A stretch of DNA of 64,000 nt, from positions 1,219,001-1,283,000 of the forward strand of contig NZ_CP013987.1 in assembly GCF_001518815.1 (NCBI RefSeq), in the 5' to 3' direction. The notes under the pieces are model-generated. The model saw nothing but the letters and a program-made list of their open reading frames with translations, did no database searches and was not told the origin of the DNA. A program made the translations under genes and the position numbers. Shown in pieces: positions 58,982 to 64,000 of the stretch; positions within the stretch are counted from its first letter, which is position 1; each line of letters starts with the position of its first letter. The DNA is from Pseudomonas oryzihabitans (GTDB lineage Bacteria; Pseudomonadota; Gammaproteobacteria; Pseudomonadales; Pseudomonadaceae).

Positions 58982-59010
58982 GAAGCCCACCGCCGTTGGC
59001 GGTGGGCTTC
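58982..59010 (-). terminator. Attenuating terminator between braC and livH
   Basis: GAAGCCCACCGCC and GGCGGTGGGCTTC form a perfect 13-bp stem with a 3-nt loop; on the minus strand GTTTAT follows. It stands in the middle of the operon, so it likely ends most transcripts after braC. Confidence 0.8.
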
Positions 59011-59027
59011 GGTGTTACAGGCAGGGC

Positions 59028-60149
59028 TTACTTGGCTTCGGTCTTGGTGCCGTCGGCATGCCATTCGTAGACCACGAACTCGAAGTTCTTCAGGTCGCCT
59101 TTGTCGTCGAACGCCAACTCACCGGTGGGGGTGTCGAAGGTGTTGCTGCGCAGGGCCTTGGCCACGTCCTCGGGCTTCTCGTCGCCAGCCTTCTCGATGC
59201 CCTGGGCGATGACCTGCACGGCGGCATAGGAGGGGAACACGAAGGGACCGCTCGGATCCTGCTTCTTGTCCTTGAACGCCTGGACCAGGGCCTGGTTCTT
59301 GGGATCCTGGTCGAAGGAGCGCGGCAGGGTGACCAGCAGGCCTTCGGAGGCCTTGCCGGCGATGGCGGAGATGGAGCTGTTGCCCACGCCTTCCGGACCC
59401 ATGAACTTGGCGGTCAGGCCCTTCTCGGCCGCCTGACGCAGGATCAGGCCCAGCTCGGGGTGGTAGCCGCCGTAGTAGACGAAGTCGACGTTGGCCTGCT
59501 TGAGCTTGGCGATCAGCGAGGAGAAGTCCTTGTCGCCGGAGTTGATGCCTTCGAACACGGCGACCTTGACGCCGGCCTTATCCAGAGTCTGCTTGACCGC
59601 GGTGGCGATGCCTTCGCCGTACTGCTGCTTGTCATGGATGACGGCGACGACCTTGGGCTTGACGTGCTCGACGATGAACTTGCCGGCGGTCGGGCCCTGC
59701 ATGTTGTCCAGGCCGATGGTACGGAAGATCAGCTTGTAGCCGCGGTTGGTGAGGTCGGGGCTGGTGGCCGCCGGGGTCACCATCAGGATGCCTTCGTCCT
59801 CATAGATGTCGGAGGCGGGCTGGGTCGAGCTGGAGCACAGGTGGCCGACCACGAACTTGATGCCATCGTTGACGATCTTGTTGGCCACGGCCACGGCTTG
59901 CTTGGGATCGCAGGCGTCGTCGTAGATCACGCCTTCGAGCTGCTTGCCCTTGACGCCGCCGGCCTTGTTGATCTGCTCGATGGCCATCTGGGCACCAATG
60001 AACTCCATGTCACCGTACTGGGCGACCGGACCGGTCTTGGGACCGGCCAGACCGATCTTCAGGGTATCGGCCGCCAGGGTGTGGCTGGCCATGCCGGCGA
60101 GTGCCAGGGCGGCGATCAGACGGGAGAAACGCAGAGATGCCTTTTTCAT
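59028..60149 (-). CDS. braC: Branched-chain amino-acid binding protein (BraC/LivK)
   Basis: 373 residues. Sec signal peptide of about 27 residues ([19 protein letters not shown], cleavage after TLAA), then a type-I periplasmic binding protein: [39 protein letters not shown], two cysteines (DDACDPK and HLCSS) that form the conserved disulfide of this family. Binds leucine, isoleucine, valine or alanine for LivHMGF. First gene of the operon. Confidence 0.95.
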   Translation of the reverse strand: MKKASLRFSRLIAALALAGMASHTLAADTLKIGLAGPKTGPVAQYGDMEFIGAQMAIEQINKAGGVKGKQLEGVIYDDACDPKQAVAVANKIVNDGIKFVVGHLCSSSTQPASDIYEDEGILMVTPAATSPDLTNRGYKLIFRTIGLDNMQGPTAGKFIVEHVKPKVVAVIHDKQQYGEGIATAVKQTLDKAGVKVAVFEGINSGDKDFSSLIAKLKQANVDFVYYGGYHPELGLILRQAAEKGLTAKFMGPEGVGNSSISAIAGKASEGLLVTLPRSFDQDPKNQALVQAFKDKKQDPSGPFVFPSYAAVQVIAQGIEKAGDEKPEDVAKALRSNTFDTPTGELAFDDKGDLKNFEFVVYEWHADGTKTEAK

Positions 60150-60363
60150 GAGTGCTCCACTCGGAATGCTTTTATTAATGAGGCAGTTGGAAGCGAAAAT
60201 GTGCCGATTTTGTTCTTTATGACGCGCTGCGCAGTTTAATCACCGTCTGTTCGTCTTGGAAAGCTGGCGACGACAACTTGTCGGACTTGTCGACCGCGCG
60301 TCCGGGCGCTCGGCAAGTGGGAAGGGCGCCGGTAGAATCCGCCCTTTTCGCGAGGCCCGCACC

Positions 60364-60681
60364 ATGACCGATCACGCAACGCTCTACGCCACCCTGCTCG
60401 GGCAGACCGCCGCCATCGGCTGGGAAGAATTGCAACCGCATTTTGCGCGGGGCGTGCTGCTGGAAGTGGCACCCGAGCTGGACCTGATCGAGGCGGCCAT
60501 CGCCGTGACCCAGGACGATGCCGGTCGCGTGGGGCAATGGCTGCAGCAGGGTCAGCTGGCCAAGGTCGACGAAGACCGGGCACGGCGGCGGCTGGAAGCC
60601 CCGGCGGTGGCCCTGTGGGCGGTGGTGGTCGCGCCCTGGGTACTGATGCAGGAGCGTCCGGCCGAGCGTTCCGCGGACTGA
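60364..60681 (+). CDS. DUF2288-family protein
   Basis: 105 residues from ATG 60364 in the DUF2288 pattern: LYATLLGQTAAIGWEELQPHFARG, ELDLIEAAIAVTQDDAGRV. Small, soluble, function unknown. The frame is open 36 codons further upstream without a ribosome site. Followed by a hairpin shared with the convergent aldo-keto reductase. Confidence 0.88.
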   Translation: MTDHATLYATLLGQTAAIGWEELQPHFARGVLLEVAPELDLIEAAIAVTQDDAGRVGQWLQQGQLAKVDEDRARRRLEAPAVALWAVVVAPWVLMQERPAERSAD

Positions 60682-60689
60682 AACGCAAA

Positions 60690-60708
60690 GGCCCGCGCAA
60701 GGCGGGCC
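60690..60708. terminator. Bidirectional terminator hairpin
   Basis: GGCCCGC and GCGGGCC (7 bp) flank 5 nt, with AAA before and GTTGG after. It lies between the DUF2288 gene and the stop of the aldo-keto reductase. Confidence 0.65.
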
Positions 60709-60726
60709 GTTGGTCGACGGTGAGAA

Positions 60727-61713
<987 letters not shown>

Positions 61714-61824
61714 GAGGGACTCCTAGTCAGGTGGATGAGGCTGCACTCTAGCCTCCAAGGTGCTGTGCGATAATCCGGGCTGGACACAACGACCTGTTCG
61801 CTCAGCCGTACAATGGAGGTGCCA

Positions 61825-62712
61825 ATGAATCTGGATGACCTGGCAGCCTTCGCCGCCGTGGCCGAGGCGCGCAGCTTTCGCGGCGCCGCCTATGTGCGCG
61901 GTGTGGCGGCGTCTTCCCTGAGCGATGCCGTGCGCCGGCTGGAGCGGGAGCTGGATGTCCGGTTGCTGCATCGCACCACTCGCAGCGTGACCCCCACCGA
62001 TGCCGGCCAGCGCCTGCTGGAGCGCCTGACCCCGGCGCTGCGCGAGGTACGCGGCGCGCTGGACGCCATCAATGCCGAGGGCGAGAGCCCGGTCGGTAGT
62101 CTGAGACTCAACGTGCCCACCATCGTCGCCCGGGTGCTGTTGCCCCCGCTGATCGGGCCCTTCCTGGCCAGGCATCCCGGCATTCGCCTGGAGGTGGTGG
62201 CCGAGGATCGATTGATCGACGTGCTCGCCGCAGGCTTCGATGCCGGCGTGCGCTACGACGAGCATCTGGAAGGCGACATGATCAGCGTGCGGCTGGGCCC
62301 GGCCACCCAGAGATTCGCCGTGGCGGCCACGCCCGCCTACTTGGAACAGCATGGCGTACCTGTGCATCCCACTGACCTGGTCAGGCATTCCTGCATCGGC
62401 CATCGCTTCGCTAGCGGCCTGGTGGCGCAGTGGAGCTTCGAGCGCGGCAGCGAGGTCCTCAATGTCGCGCCGGGCAGTCGCCTGCTGGCCTCGACACTCG
62501 ATCTGGAATTGCAGGCCGCCCTCGACGGTGTCGGCCTGATCTATTCCTTCGCCGACTACCTGGCCGAACCCCTGGCCGACGGCCGCCTGGTCGAGGTGCT
62601 GGCAGACTGGTCCAGCGTCTTTCCCGGTCCGCGGCTCTATTACGCGGATCGCCGGCAGCTGCCGGCCCCACTGCGGGCTTTCGTGGCCTTCTTGCGCGAG
62701 CGTCACGGCTAG
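61825..62712 (+). CDS. LysR-family transcriptional regulator
   Basis: About 295 residues from ATG 61825 (GGAGGTG 5 nt upstream; the ATG at 61813 is part of that site). N-terminal helix-turn-helix (FAAVAEARSFRGAA; SSLSDAVRRLEREL) and an effector domain. Likely controls the divergent aldo-keto reductase. Confidence 0.93.
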   Translation: MNLDDLAAFAAVAEARSFRGAAYVRGVAASSLSDAVRRLERELDVRLLHRTTRSVTPTDAGQRLLERLTPALREVRGALDAINAEGESPVGSLRLNVPTIVARVLLPPLIGPFLARHPGIRLEVVAEDRLIDVLAAGFDAGVRYDEHLEGDMISVRLGPATQRFAVAATPAYLEQHGVPVHPTDLVRHSCIGHRFASGLVAQWSFERGSEVLNVAPGSRLLASTLDLELQAALDGVGLIYSFADYLAEPLADGRLVEVLADWSSVFPGPRLYYADRRQLPAPLRAFVAFLRERHG

Positions 62713-62766
62713 GCGATACCGCCAGCCGCCGCTACCCTGGGGGTCCGACCGCCGTCCGGAGTCTCC

Positions 62767-62805
62767 ATGACGTCCCTGTTTTCCCGCCTGATGCAGCCCT
62801 CATGA
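62767..62805 (+). CDS. Possible 12-codon leader peptide overlapping selB
   Basis: ATG 62767, with CGGAG 6-7 nt upstream, opens a 12-codon frame ([12 protein letters not shown]) whose TGA stop overlaps the selB ATG (ATGA). No other ribosome site is evident directly before selB, so selB translation may depend on reinitiation after this peptide. Confidence 0.35.
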   Translation: MTSLFSRLMQPS

Positions 62806-64000
62806 TCATCGGTACCGCCGGCCACATCGACCATGGCAAGACCGCGCTGATCCAGGCCCTCACCGGGATCGCCGGTGATCGGCGGCGCGAAGAGCAGGCT
62901 CGGGGCATCACCATCGACCTGGGCTATGTCTACGCCGACCTGGGTGACGGCGGGCTCACCGGCTTCATCGACGTACCCGGCCACGAGCGCTTCGTGCACA
63001 ACATGCTGGCGGGTGCCAGCGGCCTGGACCTGGCCTTGCTGGTGGTGGCCGCCGATGACGGCGTCATGCCCCAGACCCGCGAGCACCTGGCGATCCTCGA
63101 ATTGCTCGGCATTCCCCGGCTGCTGGTGGCCCTGACCAAGGCCGACCGGGTGGACGCCGAGCGTCTGGCGGAGGTGCGCCAGGAAGTCGGTGTGCTGTTG
63201 GCTGCCGGGCCCTTCGCCGGCGCGCCGCTGTATCCGGTGGCCAGTCCCAGCGGCGCAGGCATTTCCGCATTGCGCGCCGCCTTGCTGAAGGCCCTGGGCG
63301 AGGTGCGTGAGCGCAATGCCCGGGGCAGCTTCCGCCTGGCGGTGGATCGGGTGTTCAGCGTCGCCGGTGCCGGGGTGGTCGTTACCGGCACTGCCTTTGC
63401 CGGCCAGGTCGCGGTGGGCGACGAACTCCTGCTCACCCCACGCGGGCAGCGCCTGCGGGTACGTGGTCTGCATGCCCAGAATCGTGCGGCCGAGACCGCC
63501 CGGGCCGGTCAACGGGTTTCCCTCAATCTCGCCGGTGAGCGACTGAGCACCGACAGCATCGCCCGCGGTGACTGGCTGGTGGCCGAGGCGCTGCATGCGC
63601 CCACCACCCGGATCGACGTGGAGCTCCGGCTGCTGCCCGGCGAGGCGCGCAACCTGGCGCACTGGACGCCGGTGCACGTGCACCTGGGTGCCCAGGATCT
63701 CACCGGCCGGGTGGCCCTGCTGGAAGGCGACAGCCTGGCACCCGGCGCCACGGCCCTGGCACAGCTGGTGCTCAATGCCCCGCTGCACGGCGTGCATGGC
63801 GATCGCCTGGTGCTGCGCGACCAGTCCGCCCAACGCACCCTGGGCGGCGCCCGGCTACTCGACCCCTTCGCCCCGGCGCGGCATCGCCGCACGCCGCAGC
63901 GCCTGGCACAACTCCAGGCACTGCGCCAGGGCGGTCTGGAGGAGGCCTTGCCCGAGCTCCTGGCCCAGGCCGACGGCGGCCTCGATCCGCGATTGCTCGC
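62802..64000 (+). CDS. selB: Selenocysteine-specific elongation factor SelB, 5' part
   Basis: The frame from ATG 62802 stays open to the right edge (399 codons) and is cut there. GTPase motifs: GHIDHGKT at 7-14, DVPGHERF at 57-64, TKAD at 112-115; the switch-I region [10 protein letters not shown] is that of SelB rather than EF-Tu. Domains II and III follow ([21 protein letters not shown]). SelB delivers Sec-tRNA to UGA codons marked by a SECIS element, so the strain should make selenoproteins such as formate dehydrogenase. selA, selC and fdh are not visible; they may lie further right. Confidence 0.95.
   Translation, partial: MIIGTAGHIDHGKTALIQALTGIAGDRRREEQARGITIDLGYVYADLGDGGLTGFIDVPGHERFVHNMLAGASGLDLALLVVAADDGVMPQTREHLAILELLGIPRLLVALTKADRVDAERLAEVRQEVGVLLAAGPFAGAPLYPVASPSGAGISALRAALLKALGEVRERNARGSFRLAVDRVFSVAGAGVVVTGTAFAGQVAVGDELLLTPRGQRLRVRGLHAQNRAAETARAGQRVSLNLAGERLSTDSIARGDWLVAEALHAPTTRIDVELRLLPGEARNLAHWTPVHVHLGAQDLTGRVALLEGDSLAPGATALAQLVLNAPLHGVHGDRLVLRDQSAQRTLGGARLLDPFAPARHRRTPQRLAQLQALRQGGLEEALPELLAQADGGLDPRLL

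Noticed and set aside
62713-62801. selC (tRNA-Sec) in the gap before selB
   Set aside because: No long acceptor stem, UCA anticodon loop or CCA end can be built from the 89 bp.

Overview
The window looks like a chromosomal segment of a GC-rich Pseudomonas, most like the P. oryzihabitans/psychrotolerans side of the genus (a guess from gene content; no marker gene settles the species). The genus call rests on a GlxA-type ArgR, a four-gene SiaABCD signalling operon, a BraC/LivHMGF amino-acid transporter, OpgD, a bacterial FAN1 and many chemotaxis and c-di-GMP proteins. There is no rRNA, tRNA, CRISPR, phage or insertion sequence. Nearly all genes share one codon style, so this is mostly resident chromosome. 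One AT-richer gap (about 43.2-43.7 kb) stands out.

Layout. 0-3 kb: end of a BetT choline transporter and a dCache chemoreceptor with a sigma-28 type promoter. 3-10 kb: nitrilase-family hydrolase, then a small catabolic unit (iron alcohol dehydrogenase, a frameshifted MFS transporter, Dld-type dehydrogenase, LysR regulator) whose two ends share a 12-bp motif. 10-14 kb: periplasmic beta-glucosidase and a glucarate-dehydratase-family enzyme. 14-18 kb: FAN1 nuclease overlapping a RecB-nuclease/XPD-helicase fusion, followed by 121-bp tandem repeats. 18-24 kb: glyoxalase-fold protein, OpgD, and siaABCD with a CBS-domain SiaA. 24-29.5 kb: tyrosine-autokinase-like polysaccharide protein divergent from two polytopic membrane proteins. 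29.5-34 kb: sulfur-compound transporter, DUF1615 lipoprotein, Tat-exported lactonase. 33.7-38.2 kb: three consecutive c-di-GMP genes, two behind sigma-28-like promoters. 38-46.5 kb: HAD hydrolase, LRR-protein kinase, amino-acid racemase, a tiny Cys-repeat exported protein, a second chemoreceptor and small housekeeping genes. 46.6-50 kb: acs and argR. 50-54 kb: large GGDEF-EAL protein, lipoprotein, SDR/LysR pair. 55-60 kb: liv/bra operon. 60-64 kb: DUF2288, aldo-keto reductase/LysR pair, and the start of selB, cut by the window end.

How it fits together. The main theme is the motile-to-sessile switch: two chemoreceptors, five c-di-GMP enzymes, the Sia partner-switch module and an exopolysaccharide fragment lie within about 50 kb, with FliA-type promoters tying some of them to flagellar control. 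The second theme is scavenging of carbon and nitrogen (betaine/choline, branched-chain amino acids, sugar acids, beta-glucosides, acetate). Several of these genes carry A-rich AAN-repeat leaders typical of Hfq/Crc catabolite-repression targets. Three families of short inverted repeats recur in the gaps at 9.7, 17.8-18.4 and 55 kb.
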